Shown here: one piece after another, positions 1-10,449 of the stretch
Position numbering within the stretch: the first letter of the stretch is position 1
How the letters are laid out: each line of letters starts with the position of its first letter
Assembly: GCA_007570785.1 (NCBI GenBank)
Contig: ML662466.1
Span: 601,446-665,445, forward strand
Reading direction: 5' to 3'
DNA: 64,000 nt
From: Antilocapra americana
Lineage: Eukaryota; Chordata; Mammalia; Artiodactyla; Antilocapridae
Program-made: the position numbers and the translations under genes
The notes under the pieces: model-generated
Told to the model about the DNA's origin: nothing
What the model saw: only the letters and a program-made list of their open reading frames with translations
Database searches by the model: none

Positions 1-259
1 GAGCCTCCTAGAGAGGTAGGAAAGCAGACAGCTTTATTGTGGAACCAGTCTGAAGCCAGAAAAGGGACCTATGGACTAAGAGCATCATCATCTGAAGTCA
101 CAGAGGCTCGGGGATCTGGGAGGGAAAGGATAAGCCTGGGTCCCTCCCTTTGTGCAGCTGAGCTTACACCAGAGCTCCTTCCTGGTCCCAGAAAACCAAT
201 AGCTGAGTTCCCATGTCTTCTGAGGTGGGTTTGTGTTGGCACCCCGGCATCCTCTCCAG
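1..259. other. Unassigned non-repeat DNA at left edge
   Basis: I recognise no gene or repeat family here. On the minus strand an AATAAA hexamer can be read near position 34, so this could be the 3' end of a transcript coming from the right. Nothing else supports that, and the open frames on both strands are short and lack splice context. Confidence 0.3.
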
Positions 260-466
260 GGAAACTTTCTCAGTTGCTCAGATGGTAAAGAATCAGCATG
301 CAATGCAAGGGACCTGGATTTGATTCCTGGGCAGGGAAGATCCACTGGAGGAGAAAACGGGACCCCACTGTAGTATTCTCACCTGGGAAATCCCATGTAC
401 AGAGGAGCCTGGCAAGCTACAGCCCATGGGGTCACAGAGAGTCGAGACCACTGAAGCAACTGATAA
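260..466 (+). mobile_element. Bov-tA type SINE
   Basis: The stretch opens with a degraded form of the tRNA-derived head (GTTGCTCAGATGGTAAAGAA at 274-293). It continues through the GATTCCTGGGCAGGGAAGATC block and ends with the CCCATGGGGTCACAGAGAG tail. This is the layout of the ruminant tRNA-derived SINEs. The family is known to be restricted to ruminants, which helps place the organism. Short open frames through it are not genes. Confidence 0.85.
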
Positions 467-1289
467 CACATGCATACACCCCTCCCCTGTAGTGCTTCTC
501 CTGGGTGGATTGGGGATTTTATGGGGTGGAGAGAAGCCGGGGTGGGGGACAGTCATGGTGGAGAATGGAGAGGAGTCAATCACGTTGGCCCTGTCTGTGG
601 GGAGGGGGCACCCAACTGACAGTGTTTACACGTTAGCCAGGGGTGGGTGCAGGACAGGGCAGAGAACCCATCTGGGCCCAGGTGCCCACAGGAACAGGGG
701 CCTACCTGGAGGGGGTAGATGGCCCCCACCTACCTGTACCCGCACTTGAGGGGTACTCACATTCCTGGGTTTTCTGCTCCCAGGCTGGCCCTCCCAAGAG
801 GACAAGAGGCTGTCAAGCACAGCTCTTACCTGGTGTAATTTCATCTTCCTGGGAAGGTCCCAGTTGCTGGAATCCTCCTTAGGGGATCTGATGGGTAGAG
901 ATCCACAGCTGGAATGTGGGCAAACCACAGTCCTGCTTGCATCAGGTGCCTGCAGCTTGGCCTTAAGAGCTCACACCCAGAGGAGGGAGTGAGCACAAGA
1001 GGGGTCCACCAGAGCCTAGGAGTCCTGAAGGACAGGGGTCCCTCTGCTCTGATAGTCCCTCGGTGCTGGGGTCCCACTGTTCTGTGACCCTCCAAGGTGG
1101 AGTTCCTCCATCCTGGAGGGCCTCAGTTCTGGGGTCTCAAGTGGTATGGCTGTCAAAGAGACTTAGGGTGTGTGAGGGGTAGCGGGGGGTGGTCTTTAAG
1201 GGAGTTTTGTAGGTCAGTGGCTACAGCAGCACTTAATTTAATCCTTGTAGAGGTGGATGGCATGTGCTTGTGCTTGTGCAATATTCACA
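467..1289. other. Unassigned GC-moderate DNA
   Basis: I find no recognisable repeat, splice-flanked exon or RNA gene in this 820-base stretch. Open frames of 70 to 107 codons occur on both strands, but they overlap one another and show no family resemblance. Similar base composition to the gene remnant further right makes intron or flanking DNA of that gene possible. Confidence 0.3.
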
Positions 1290-1552
1290 CAATTCTTTGC
1301 TTTTTCTTTTAGTTTGGATTGAAACGGGCTGTAACTTCCTTTTTCATTATTTTATCCTTGTATTTTTTTCTTTTTCCATAATGGCTCTGTGTAGAGAACA
1401 TAGTACCATTTTCTGTTACTAGTTTCTGTTCAAATTATTTTTTGCTTTCTCTTTTATTTTGGATAGAGACAATCTAGTATTTTCTTTCCCTTTTATCTTT
1501 ATATATGTTTTTTCATTATGACTCCTTGTCCTGCTACTAATTTATATTAAGG
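1290..1552. other. T-rich stretch, possibly an old minus-strand retroelement
   Basis: Runs of T and TTTC/TTTAT dominate from about 1,290, as in the 3' part of an old minus-strand LINE. No diagnostic LINE codons are readable, so I leave the family open. It ends at the next SINE, whose short target duplication AATTTATAT is seen at about 1,538 and 1,760. Confidence 0.3.
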
Positions 1553-1750
1553 CTTTCCTGGTGGCTCAGTTGGTAAAGAATCTGCTTGCAATGTGGGAGA
1601 CATGGGTTCAGTTTCTAGGGTGGGAAGATCTCCTTCAGAAGGAAATGGCAACCCAGTTCAGTAATCTTGCCTGGATAATTTCATGGACAGAGGGGTATGG
1701 TGGGCTACATTCTATGGGATCAAAAAGAGTTGGAAACAACTGAGTGACTT
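1553..1750 (+). mobile_element. Bov-tA type SINE with target duplication
   Basis: It begins GGCTTTCCTGGTGGCTCAG, the head shared by ruminant tRNA-derived SINEs, and ends GGAAACAACTGAGTGACTTT. AATTTATAT flanks it on both sides, as expected for a LINE-mobilised insertion of an element of about 200 bp. Confidence 0.88.
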
Positions 1751-2229
1751 TTACTTTCCAATTTATATATGTTTTTTTTTTTTTGCATTTTTCTATCTTA
1801 TTTGTGTGGTGGACAGATGTTTCTTCCTTTCATTCTCCTCCATTGATTCCTTCTTGCCTTTCCTAGTGCTGCTTGTAGGGGTGGGCATATAATTCTGTGG
1901 GTCTTGTGTGTCCTCATGGCCAAGGGTCCAGCTGAGGCTTTGTGAAGCCTGGGCTGTCGAACCCACTAGGAGCTTCCACCCAGGGACTGATTGAGATGAG
2001 GGTGAGGCTGGACCCTGCAGGAACACCCACCCAAGACCACAGTCTGGAACCATACTGTGTACACCACGTGACCAGTGACCCTGGAGACCCTGTTCCCAGA
2101 AGCAGGGCCTGAAGCCTGGCAGCACTAGCACTGTTGATTTCACAGTGGACTATATGACCCTCAGTTGGGCATCCTTAGTGCATGCCCAGCCTCTAAGAGG
2201 GGTGATAAGCCAAGCCAGCAGCCTCCCTC
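1751..2229. other. Unassigned DNA before the gene remnant
   Basis: A T-run follows the SINE, then GC-moderate DNA with no recognised repeat. The frame at 2,145-2,450 runs from here into the first exon-like block but has no supporting homology that I can name. It is probably intron or upstream flank of the remnant at 2,230-5,110. Confidence 0.3.
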
Positions 2230-2777
2230 TGTGCCCAGCACAGGTGGCCGACCTGTATGCAGGTGGTGAGCGTCACAAAGCAGCTGGATGTTGGCGTGAA
2301 GACTTGCAGATGGCACACATAGAGGAGGGCACAGAGAGGAACCTGCACTCTTGCCACATGGTGTACACGATGGCTCTCATGGAAGTGGGGGTGGGGGCAG
2401 TGAGTATGGATGGAGGGGAGAGTCCACCAGCCAGGGATACCCATGTCTAAGCCAGATCTCTGACGCGTCTTTTTCTGTGTCCAATTTTGGGGTATCCAGC
2501 CCATTCACATGGCTGCTCGCCAAGTCACTTAATGTATCACTCTGGCCTCAGCCCCTGATGCCCACACTAAAGACCCCAGTGACCTTGGGGTATGGACGAT
2601 CTGTCCTGGGCCTCAGTGTGCATGTACCCTGCTGGCCTGGCACACTCCCTGGAGAACAGTCCTCACAAAATATTGTAAGCACTGCTCTCTGTTGCTGTCC
2701 ACACACACACATATCCATGCACACGTAGACCTTGAACACATGCACACATGTGTGTACACCTATACCTACAGGAGTGT

Positions 2778-2779
<2 letters not shown>

Positions 2780-2809
<30 letters not shown>
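2780..2809. repeat. (CA)n microsatellite
   Basis: An uninterrupted run of about 15 CA dinucleotides follows imperfect CA/TG-rich DNA from 2,698 onward. It is likely length-polymorphic. Confidence 0.95.
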
Positions 2810-2810
<1 letters not shown>

Positions 2811-2982
2811 AGAGGAGTGCCATGGCTCCTGCCACTCATGAGAGCTTTGGAGCAGGCACCATGCTTTACGTCTTTGTGTGTCAGGACCCCCCCAACCTGA
2901 CTGTAGAGTGGCTGTGCTGTGGGAAGTAGCCATCCACATGCCTCTGTCTCTCACTAAAAGGCCCTTCTCCACCCGTGCCCAG

Positions 2983-3138
2983 AACACCCTTGCGGAGATC
3001 TTTAAGTGGCTGGAGAACCACGCCCAGGAGATGGTTTTTCTGGCATGTAGGAACTTTGAAGGCATGATGAAGGACCTGCACGAGTACCTGGTGGGCTGTA
3101 TCAAGAACATCTTTAGGGATGTGCTGTTTTCCCACAGG
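2983..3138 (+). pseudogene. Exon-like block b of the gene remnant
   Basis: The acceptor CCACCCGTGCCCAG precedes 156 open bases, exactly 52 codons, ending CCCACAGG before the donor GTGAGC. The frame is phase 0 at both ends. The peptide starts NTLAEIFKWLENHAQE and ends NIFRDVLFSHR. It is amphipathic and helix-like with regularly spaced leucine and phenylalanine, as in HEAT or armadillo repeats. The frame also stays open upstream through the acceptor to 2,878. The family is not established. Confidence 0.45.
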
Positions 3139-3257
3139 GTGAGCAGGGGCCACAGGCTCCCCATGCTCTCTCCTTTGGGGGTTGTGGGAGCAATAGGCTT
3201 CACTGTAATCAGACTATTTGCTCACTGCATGAGGCTGATTCAGGCACCAGGTGACAC

Positions 3258-3810
3258 CACTCACTGGAACCCCAGTAATCCACCCACCACTGTCTCCACT
3301 CAAACACCCCAATAACCAGCCTATTACTGGTAACTGGTATCTCCAATAATCCACCCAACCCAGTCTCTACTCTGACACCCCCAAATCCATCAATTATGCA
3401 AAAGATGCCCCAGTAATCCACACACCATTTCCTATCAGAAACCCCAATAATCCACCCACATCTTCTTCCACTCAGGCACCCCAATAATCAGCCCATCACT
3501 GTCCAAGACCCCCAAGTAATCAACTCACCACTGTCTCCACTTAAACATGCCCAAAATCTATGAATCACTGCTCAAGACACCCTAATAATCCACCCATCAC
3601 CATCTCCACTCAGACCCCCCAGTAATCTACCCACCAGTGTCTCTACTCAGATGCAACAATAATCCCCCTGTGACTGTCTCTTCTCATAGAGAACCCAATA
3701 ACCAGCCCATCACTGCTCATAAACACCCAAATAATCCACATATCACTGTAGCTTCTCAGACACCCCAATAACTGACACATCATATCACAAGGCACCCCTA
3801 TAACCCCTGT
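3258..3810. repeat. Degenerate minisatellite, unit about 38-40 bp
   Basis: About 14 imperfect copies of a unit built around CCCCAATAATCCACCCACC, ACTGTCTCCACTCA and a spacer run from just after exon-like block b. Units differ by substitutions and small indels. The open frame on its minus strand at 3,209-3,484 is a repeat artefact with a repeating W-x-Y-W-G pattern. Confidence 0.8.
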
Positions 3811-4318
3811 GCACATATCTTATGTGCACCTAGATGATTGCCCAGCCAGGAGGTACCGATTCTGCACCAGCTGTGGTCCTGGTGCCAGCAGATCATCCTG
3901 TTGTAGAAGGAGGAGGCATCCATGAGTGAGCATGCAGAACTGTGGCCCAGTATCCTCTACTGCTGGGGGTACCAAGTGAAGCCCTAAGACCTCATCCACT
4001 ACCTGCAGCACATGAAGAGCTGTGGTCACCCTGGTGAATGCCGCTTTCACACTGGGATACCTGGTCACATGTGTGTCCTAGCGCATGGGGCTGGCTTTGG
4101 GTCCAAGTGGAGAAATGGAACAGGATGTAATAGGGGACATTATTCTGTTCACCGGGACCAGGGCTTGGGCATCTTCAGAGACTTACTCTGTCCACCACAG
4201 GGGGTCAGGATGTAGACAGGACGTGGACATCCCTGTGGACATTATTGGGTCCACCACACAGGGCCAGGACATGGACATCTTTGGGGTCACTATTCAGCCC
4301 GCCTGCCCTCTCTAACAG

Positions 4319-4418
4319 GAGAAATTCATGAGGCAACACCTCTGTGAGTCCCTGCCTTCAGAATTTTGGTCTCTTTCGGACATCTGGAACTCTGACCACT
4401 GCGGAGTCCAGAGTCTGG
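4319..4418 (+). pseudogene. Exon-like block d of the gene remnant
   Basis: The acceptor CCCTCTCTAACAG precedes 100 open bases ending AGAGTCTGG, followed by the strong donor GTGAGT. The length leaves one base of a codon, and the next acceptor at 4,905 supplies GC. The junction therefore reads GGC (Gly) and both sides stay open. The peptide starts EKFMRQHLCESLPSEFW. Matching phases across an unrelated minisatellite intron are hard to get by chance, so I read this as a genuine exon, at least in origin. Confidence 0.5.
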
Positions 4419-4880
4419 GTGAGTAATGGCACAGCTTGGTGACTGCATGGTCAGCTGACCCCACGGGTTAGTGATCACATGGGCAGTGACTGCGTGGGTT
4501 TGTAACTCCATGGGTTTCTGATCACATGGGCAGGAGACTGTGTGGTTGGTGACCAAGTGGATGGATGACCAGTTTGAGTTGCTGACTGAAGGGTGGGTTA
4601 CCAAGTGAGTTGCTAACCTGGTGAGTGGGTGACTGCAAGGGTGGGTGACAGTGTGAATGGGTAATTATGTGGGCAGGTGTCTGCATGACCTCGTAGGTTA
4701 GTGATCCCATGGGTGAGTGACCACATGGGTTGGTGGCCAACTGGAGGGATCACCAGAAGGCATAGTGACCTTGTGGACAGGACATCATGTGAGTCAGTGA
4801 ACACACTGTTTAGTTGGCCACATGACTCCCTGGGTTAGTGACCGCATATGTGGGTGGCTAACCCTACAGCCAGCACCATG
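4419..4880. repeat. Intronic degenerate minisatellite, unit about 18-20 bp
   Basis: The intron begins at the splice donor GTGAGTAATGG and consists of imperfect copies of a unit like GTGACCACATGGGTTGGTGA. Several units themselves resemble donor sites (GTGAGT at 4,621, 4,712 and 4,790), so the array may have grown from the intron's own 5' splice-site sequence. Minus-strand open frames here are repeat artefacts. Confidence 0.65.
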
Positions 4881-4905
4881 AACAACAACCTCTCTCTTGC
4901 CCCAG

Positions 4906-5095
4906 GCAGGCTGTTCATGGTAGGCATGAACCTCATGGAGAACCTGGAGTCTGCCCTCATCCACCTGGCCTGGTCCCTGGAGAATCTGACCCTGATGGGG
5001 GGTTCCCTACCTGTGCTCATGGCTGCGGGACCAGTGCTTGGGGTCAGCCACTGGCTGCACCAACATCATCATGAGAGATTTCATCCTGGCTGACG
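4906..5095 (+). pseudogene. Exon-like block e of the gene remnant
   Basis: The acceptor CTCTCTCTTGCCCCAG precedes an open frame that continues block d. It reads GRLFMVGMNLMENLESAL and onward to a stop near 5,093. No clear donor is visible before the stop, so the true exon end is unknown and the downstream sequence may be intron or a decayed coding end. The peptide is leucine-rich and probably helical. No catalytic motif is recognisable. Confidence 0.4.
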
Positions 5096-5110
5096 GGTTT
5101 GTTGGTGATG

Positions 5111-5402
5111 TCATTGGGTTGAACTGGAAGCTGCTTCGGGACTGACAGACGGCCCATGTGTGGAGCTGGGCATCATGCAGGCAGCACTTTGTTCACATCC
5201 TGTGACACCACTGGACTGAACCAGAATCTGCTTCGGGGCTGACAGGCAGCAAGTGGGTAAAGGTGGGCGTCGAGGAGGCTGCTTCCCAGTCGCATCCTTT
5301 GATGTCATCAGCCTCAACCAGAAGCTGCCTTGGGGCTAACGGATGGTGCAGTGAGGAGCTGGGTGTCTGGAGGCTATTCTCAGCCCTGTCCTGCAAGGCT
5401 GC
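5111..5402. repeat. Tandem repeat, three copies of a 97-bp unit
   Basis: The anchor CTGCTTCGGG occurs at 5,131 and 5,228, and as CTGCCTTGGG at 5,325, an exact 97-bp spacing twice. The surrounding text (AACCAGAAGCTGC, then GGGGCTGACAGG, then GGAGCTGGG) recurs in each. GATGTCAT recurs at the boundary of two units. Function unknown. Confidence 0.8.
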
Positions 5403-5756
5403 TCATCTGTCCTCCTGTCCACTCAATATGGGTGACTGCAGAGATGGGGCCAGGTGGAAAGGTCCATGGTCTCCTCAGTCCTTCATGTGTCTCTTGGCAA
5501 ATATAGGGTGTGAGGTGATGATTAAAGGTGAGTGCATGATTTGTACAATCACATTAGCAGGGAGACACACCTGATTCTCCGATCTGTGGCTTCCCCGTGG
5601 GAAAGGCTGGGGTGCCCCTTCCCCCTGGGCACTAGAGAAGCAGACAGTATCCCTCAGCTGGGAAGGGGGGGAGGCACTATGACATAGTGTCCAAAGGAGG
5701 GGACTGAGTGCATTGTGATCCCACTGAGAAATCCCTTTTATTAGATAACGGGCTTC
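5403..5756. other. Unassigned DNA
   Basis: No recognised repeat or exon. A purine-rich stretch near 5,655 and the sequence around it show no clear open frame with splice signals. It separates the gene remnant from the BovB insertion. Confidence 0.3.
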
Positions 5757-6885
5757 CCTGGTGACTCACGTAAGAAGGCTTTATTATCTCTCCTTGCTAT
5801 TTTTTGGAAGTCTGCATTCAGGTGGCTATATCTTTCAGTGCTTCCTTTGCCTTTCTCTTATCTTTTTGTAAAGCCTCCTCAGACAACCATTTTGCCTTTC
5901 TGTATTTCTCTATCTTGTGGATGGTTTTGATCACCACCTCCTGTATAAGGTTAGGAACCTCCATCCATAGGTCTTCTGGTACTCTGGGTGCCAGATCTAT
6001 CCCTTGAATCTGTTTGTCACTTTCAGTGTATGATCACAAAGGATTTGAACAAAACAAAGAAACAGAGGAAAACAATAGAATGGGAAAGACTAGAGATGAC
6101 TTTAAAAAAATTAGAGATGCCAAGGGAACATTTCATGCAAAGACAGGCATGATTAAAGATAGAAATGTTATGTGCCTAACTAAAGCAGAAGAGATTAAGA
6201 AGAGGTAGCAAGAATACACAGAAGAACTGTAAAAAAAATCTTAACCTGGATAACCTGATTGTATGATCACTCATCTAGAGCCAGACATCCTGGACTTCAA
6301 AGTCCAGAGTGTGTTAGGAAACAGCTGTAGAAAAAAAAAGATACTGCTGCTGCTGCTAAGTCACTTCAGTCATGTCTGACTCTGTGCGACCCCGTAGATG
6401 GAAGCCCACCAGGCTCCTCTGTCCCTGGGATTCTTCAGGCAAGAACACTAGAGTGGGTTGCCATTTCCTTTTCCAATGCATGAAAGTGAAAATTGAAAGT
6501 GAAGCTGCTCCATCATGTCTGACTCTTGGTGACCCCATGGACTTCAGCTTACCAGGCTCCTCTGTCCATGGGATTTTCCAGACAAGAGTACTGAAGTGGA
6601 ATGCCATAGCCTTCTCCATCGAAACAAAGCTAGTGGAAGTGACTGAATTCCAGCTGAGCTCTTTCAAATCCTAAAAGATGGTGCTGTTAAAATGCTTCAC
6701 TCAATACACCAGCAAGTTTGGAAAACTTGACAGTGCCCACAGTATGGGAAAAGGTCAGTTTTCATTTCAATTCCAAAGAAGGGTAATGTCAAACAATGTT
6801 CAAACGACCTCACAACTGCACTCATTTCACATGCTATCAAGGTAATGTTCAAAATCCTTCAAGCTAGGCTCCAACCCTATGGGAC
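5757..6885 (+). mobile_element. BovB (RTE) LINE fragment with inverted 5' part
   Basis: From about 5,773 to 6,010 the BovB reading frame lies on the minus strand (text such as LNADFQKIARRDNKAF in translation). From about 6,035 it lies on the plus strand and takes up the ORF where the inverted part stops (KETEENNRMGKTRDDFKKI, then EEIKKR). After a SINE insertion it resumes at 6,622 (PAELFQILKDGAVK-like text) to about 6,885. An in-place flip of the 5' segment is the product expected from twin priming during reverse transcription. Stops and indels make it dead. A short SINE-head-like stretch (GGGCTTCCCTGGTGACTCA) abuts the left end. Confidence 0.75.
6342..6622 (-). mobile_element. Bov-A2 type dimeric SINE inserted in BovB
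   Basis: Two related halves, each with a GACCCC...CCAGGCTCCTCTGTCC...GCCATTTCC-like core, are joined by the linker GAAAGTGAAAATTGAAAGTG. They begin with the (CTG)n-like head ACTGCTGCTGCTGCTAAGTC. Read on the minus strand this is the arrangement of the dimeric ruminant Bov-A2. It interrupts the BovB frame exactly where the BovB text resumes afterwards. Confidence 0.85.
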
Positions 6886-7559
6886 CTGAGAAGTTCACAC
6901 ACCCCACATTCAAACAGTTGATTCTAAATGTACAGTGATACCACAAGATGATCAAGGTAAAGACACACAATGTGATTTTATTTATATCTAAGTCAGTGAA
7001 ACACAATATTCACTAGAAGATACAACCTCTTTTAGCTTGAAAAATCTTATATTTGAATATCCTGGAGGAACTGAAAAATATGTTTTAAAGTGAAAATCAT
7101 TCTTCATCATCAGTTGTTTTGAGATTATGGATAAAAGAAAATAAAATTTCATTAATTGGGGTTGCTTCAGTTAAGTTCAGTCATTCAGTCATATCCAACT
7201 CTTTTCACTGGGGGTTGTTTAAACTTTCACAGGTGTTTTTTTCTTAAAAATTCCATTATAGTTTTACAGTCTTAACTAGATATAAAATGATCAATAGATT
7301 TTATACTGTTCATTTTCTGGACATTTTTATTTCCTTTAATTTATGAATGTAACTAGAGTGCAGTTCTATTGTGTGAGTAGTAATTATTACTCCTCTCTCG
7401 TGTGGAACACACTGTTTACGCTACTGTCTGGAGACATTATATTGCCTAAAACCTTTAGTAATTCAGCTCTTCTATCTAGGTTTGTTTATTTTGTTTTGCT
7501 TAGGCTGGGAATTTCCTCATCTATTTCTAATATCTTCAGAGTTTCTGTTAGGAATGTTT
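6886..7559. other. Unassigned AT-rich DNA with a SINE scrap
   Basis: A short Bov-A2-like piece (CAGTTAAGTTCAGTCATTCA) lies near 7,168-7,205. The rest is AT-rich and carries short frames without family resemblance. I see nothing functional. Confidence 0.35.
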
Positions 7560-7565
7560 GTCTGC

Positions 7566-7760
7566 TGTTGTTTACTGGCACAGTCATGTCCAAGTTTTTG
7601 CCACCCCAAGCCCACCAGTCTCCTCTGTCCATGGGGATTCTCCAGACAAGAACATTGGAGAGGGTTGCCATGATCTCCCACAGAAAATCTTCCTGACCGA
7701 GAGATGGAATTCATGCCTGCAATGGCTCCTGCATTGCAGGTGTATTCTTTACCGCTGAGT
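7566..7760 (-). mobile_element. Bov-tA type SINE, minus strand
   Basis: The minus-strand Bov-tA text is readable from GTCATGTCCAAGTTTTTGCC through TCCATGGGGATTCTCC and the tRNA-like end GTGTATTCTTTACCGCTGAG. The element is about 195 bp and moderately diverged. The small open frames on both strands here are by-products. Confidence 0.8.
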
Positions 7761-8739
7761 GAAAATAAATATTATATACACAAAACCCACTCTAATTATG
7801 AAGATTCATAGTTAGTGAAAAGGAAAGATGGAGAAGCCCAAACAAGCATTTATCTTTTATCAATTAATAATAAGAAAAAAAACTTCATTTCAATTTGCCT
7901 TCATTTATTTTTCAATTAATTTTTCATTGAAGGATCATTTCTTTCCAGAATTTTGTTGTTTTATGTCAAACTTCAACATAATATTCTTTCTTAACTCATA
8001 GAATATTCTTTCTTAACTCATAATATTAATATTCTTAATTCATAATATTCTTTATTAACTCATAATATTCTTTCTTAACTCACTTCGATATCATCTTATC
8101 CTGTGTAAATAACTTCTTTTAACTTTTCTTACAAACAAGGTATCTGCTGAGAATGAATTACCCAATTTTTTTTCTTTTGAGAGTATCTCCTTCTCCTTTG
8201 TTTATGAAAGATAATATTCCTGGACGTAGAACTTCATTTCAGTAGTGCTTTTTTTTATTTTTTTAAACATCTTGTTTATTGACATGTTATACCTGTACCA
8301 TGAATGTACCAGCTAAATTGTGTAATTCACAGACTTGTAACTTATTGATAGCTTGAATAAGCATAACCACTGCCTCATTCTAGAATATCTTCATCACTGC
8401 AATGGAGAACACTCTCCAGTTGGCAGACATATTCCATTTTCGCTTACATCTGGGCCCTGGAATTCACTCCTTTATATTCTGTCTTTAGAGAGTTACCTAA
8501 TCTGGGACATAGGCATTCACATGTACAGAATAATGCAATATGCAGCCTTTTGTTCCTGGCTTCATTTAATTAACATAACCATTTCAGAGCTCTAGTATGT
8601 TATAGTTTGTATCAGAACTCCATTCATTTGACGACCAAATAATTTTGCCTTGTATGTTTTATTTATCAGATCACAAGTTGATGGACATATGAGTCATTTC
8701 TACTTTTATTTTTTAGTTTATTTCGTCTTAAACTTTATT
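7761..8739. other. AT-rich DNA with a short tandem repeat; possible old LINE remnant
   Basis: From about 7,975 to 8,085 a unit like ATAATATTCTTTCTTAACTC recurs about five times. The segment 8,270-8,700 resembles the 3' region of very old LINEs in composition (TGTTTATTGACATGTTATACCTGTACC), but I cannot name it. The 80-codon frame at 8,353 is unsupported. Confidence 0.35.
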
Positions 8740-10449
8740 TTTAATTAAGTAATTTAAAATTTGTTTAATTTAGTGCATTTTCCTGCATCTATTTAGGTTA
8801 TCATATGCTTTTTAGCTTTTCTTTTGTTTAAATGGTCTGTCATATTGAACAATTTGCAAATATTGAAGAATCTTTTCATCCTTGGAATAAACACAACTTG
8901 ATCATGTTTTTTGATTTGTTGTTGAATTCTGTTTTCTCATTTTTTGAGGATTTTTGCACCTATGTACATCAACGATATTGGCATAGAGTTTTCTTTTATG
9001 GTCTTGTCTTTGTCTGGTTTTGGTATCAGGGTGATGTTGGCCCCGTAGAATGAGTTTGGAAGTGTTCCTTCTACTGCAGTTTTTGGAAACAGTTTTAGAA
9101 GGATAGGCATTTACTCATCTCTGAATGTTTAATAAAATTCACGTGTGAAGCCATCAGTACTGGGCTTTTGTCTTTTGGGAATTTTTTTTATTACAGCTTC
9201 AATTTGGAGCTTGTAAGTGGGTGGTGTATAATTTTTATTTCTTCCTGGTTCAGTTTTGGAAGATTGAGCTATTCTAAGCATCTGTCCACTTCTTCCAGGT
9301 AATACATTTTATTGCTGTAAAGTTGTTCATAATAGTGTCTCATAATCCTCTATATTTCTGCATTTTCTGTTGTAACCTCTCCTATCTCATTTCTAAGATT
9401 GTTGATTTGATTCTTCTCTCTGTTTTTCTTAATGAGTCTGGCTAAAGGTTTGTCAGTTTTGTTTATCTTCCCAAGGAACCAGCTTTTAGTTTTATTAATC
9501 TTTATTGTTGTTTCTTTCATTTCTTTCTCATTTATTTCTGCTCAGATCTTTATGATTTCTTTTCATCTACTAATTTTTGCTGATTTTGTTGTTCTTTATC
9601 AGTTGTTTTAGGAGTCAGTTGTGATTTGTTCAATGCTTTTCTTGTTTCTTTAGTTAGGATTTTATCACTGTAAACTTCATTCTTAGAACTGCTTTTCCTG
9701 CATCACACAGATTTTGAGTTGCAGTGTTTTCATTGTCATTTTTTTTCTACACATTTTTTAAAATTTTATCAGTAACCAGTTGATTATTTAGAACATGTTG
9801 TTTAATCCCCATATGTTTGTGTTTCTTACAATTATTTTTTCTTCTAACTGATATCTAGTCTCATAATGTTGTGGCCAAAGAAGATGCTTAATACAATTTC
9901 AATTTTGTTAATTTTACTGAGGTTTGATTTGGGACCCAAGATGTGGTGTCTCCTTGAGAATGTTCCATGTGCATTTGAAAAGAAGATGGATTCTTCTCCA
10001 TTTGGATGCCATGTCCTGAAGATATGAAGGAGATTCATCTCATCCCATGTATAATTTAATACATGTGTTTCTGTATCAGTTTTCTGTTTTGATGATCTGT
10101 CCATTGGTATGAGTGGTGTGCTAAAGTCTACTCTGATTGTTTCACTGTCAATTTTTCTTTTAATGTCTGTTAGAGTTTGTCTTATGTATTGAGGTGTTCC
10201 TATGTTGGGGGCATAGATATTTACAATTGCTATGTCTCTTGTACTGATTCCTTTATCATTATGTAGTGTTCTCCCTTAACACTTGTAATCTTCTCGAATT
10301 TAAGGTTTGATATGAGGGTTGCTATTCCATCTTTCTTTTTATTCCCATTGATATGACATATATTTTCTCCATCCTCTCACATTCAGTCTATATGTGTCTT
10401 TAGGACTGAAATAAGTTTTTTGTAGAAAGCATGTACATGGATCTTTTTC
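8740..10449 (-). mobile_element. Old L1 fragment (ORF2, 5' half)
   Basis: Read on the minus strand, this is L1 ORF2 from the reverse-transcriptase core back to the start of the endonuclease. Diagnostic blocks are seen as their complements, for example the region around 9,150 (fingers/palm approach) and FFSNAHGTFSRRHHILG at about 9,950. Stops and frameshifts are frequent. It is more diverged than the L1 at 14-22 kb. The low-coordinate end is ragged, and the high end is cut by the next L1. Confidence 0.8.

Larger units (their letters stand above)
2230..5110 (+). pseudogene. Decayed multi-exon gene remnant, family uncertain
   Basis: Several exon-like blocks with plausible splice sites lie in one orientation. 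Block a, about 2,235-2,400, follows the acceptor CCCAGCACAG and needs a frameshift to read on. Block b is 2,983-3,138, 52 codons, phase 0 at both ends. Block c, about 3,830-4,070, is interrupted by stops. Block d is 4,319-4,418. Block e runs from 4,906 to a stop near 5,093. Blocks d and e join in frame through a split glycine codon. The peptides are helical and leucine-rich (for example TLAEIFKWLENHAQEMVFL and LMENLESALIHLAWSL). Such text is compatible with HEAT-repeat proteins of the maestro (MROH) type, but I cannot establish that. Introns are filled with minisatellites. Stops in blocks a and c argue for a pseudogene, although a live gene with mis-drawn exons is possible. Confidence 0.4.

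Noticed and set aside
260..466. tRNA genes suggested by tRNA-like text in SINEs
   Set aside because: The text is the degenerate tRNA-derived head of Bov-tA elements followed by SINE body. No intact cloverleaf is readable.
2732..3203. 145-codon frames on both strands around the (CA)n tract as genes
   Set aside because: They run through the microsatellite and overlap each other. Only the splice-bounded part 2,983-3,138 has support.
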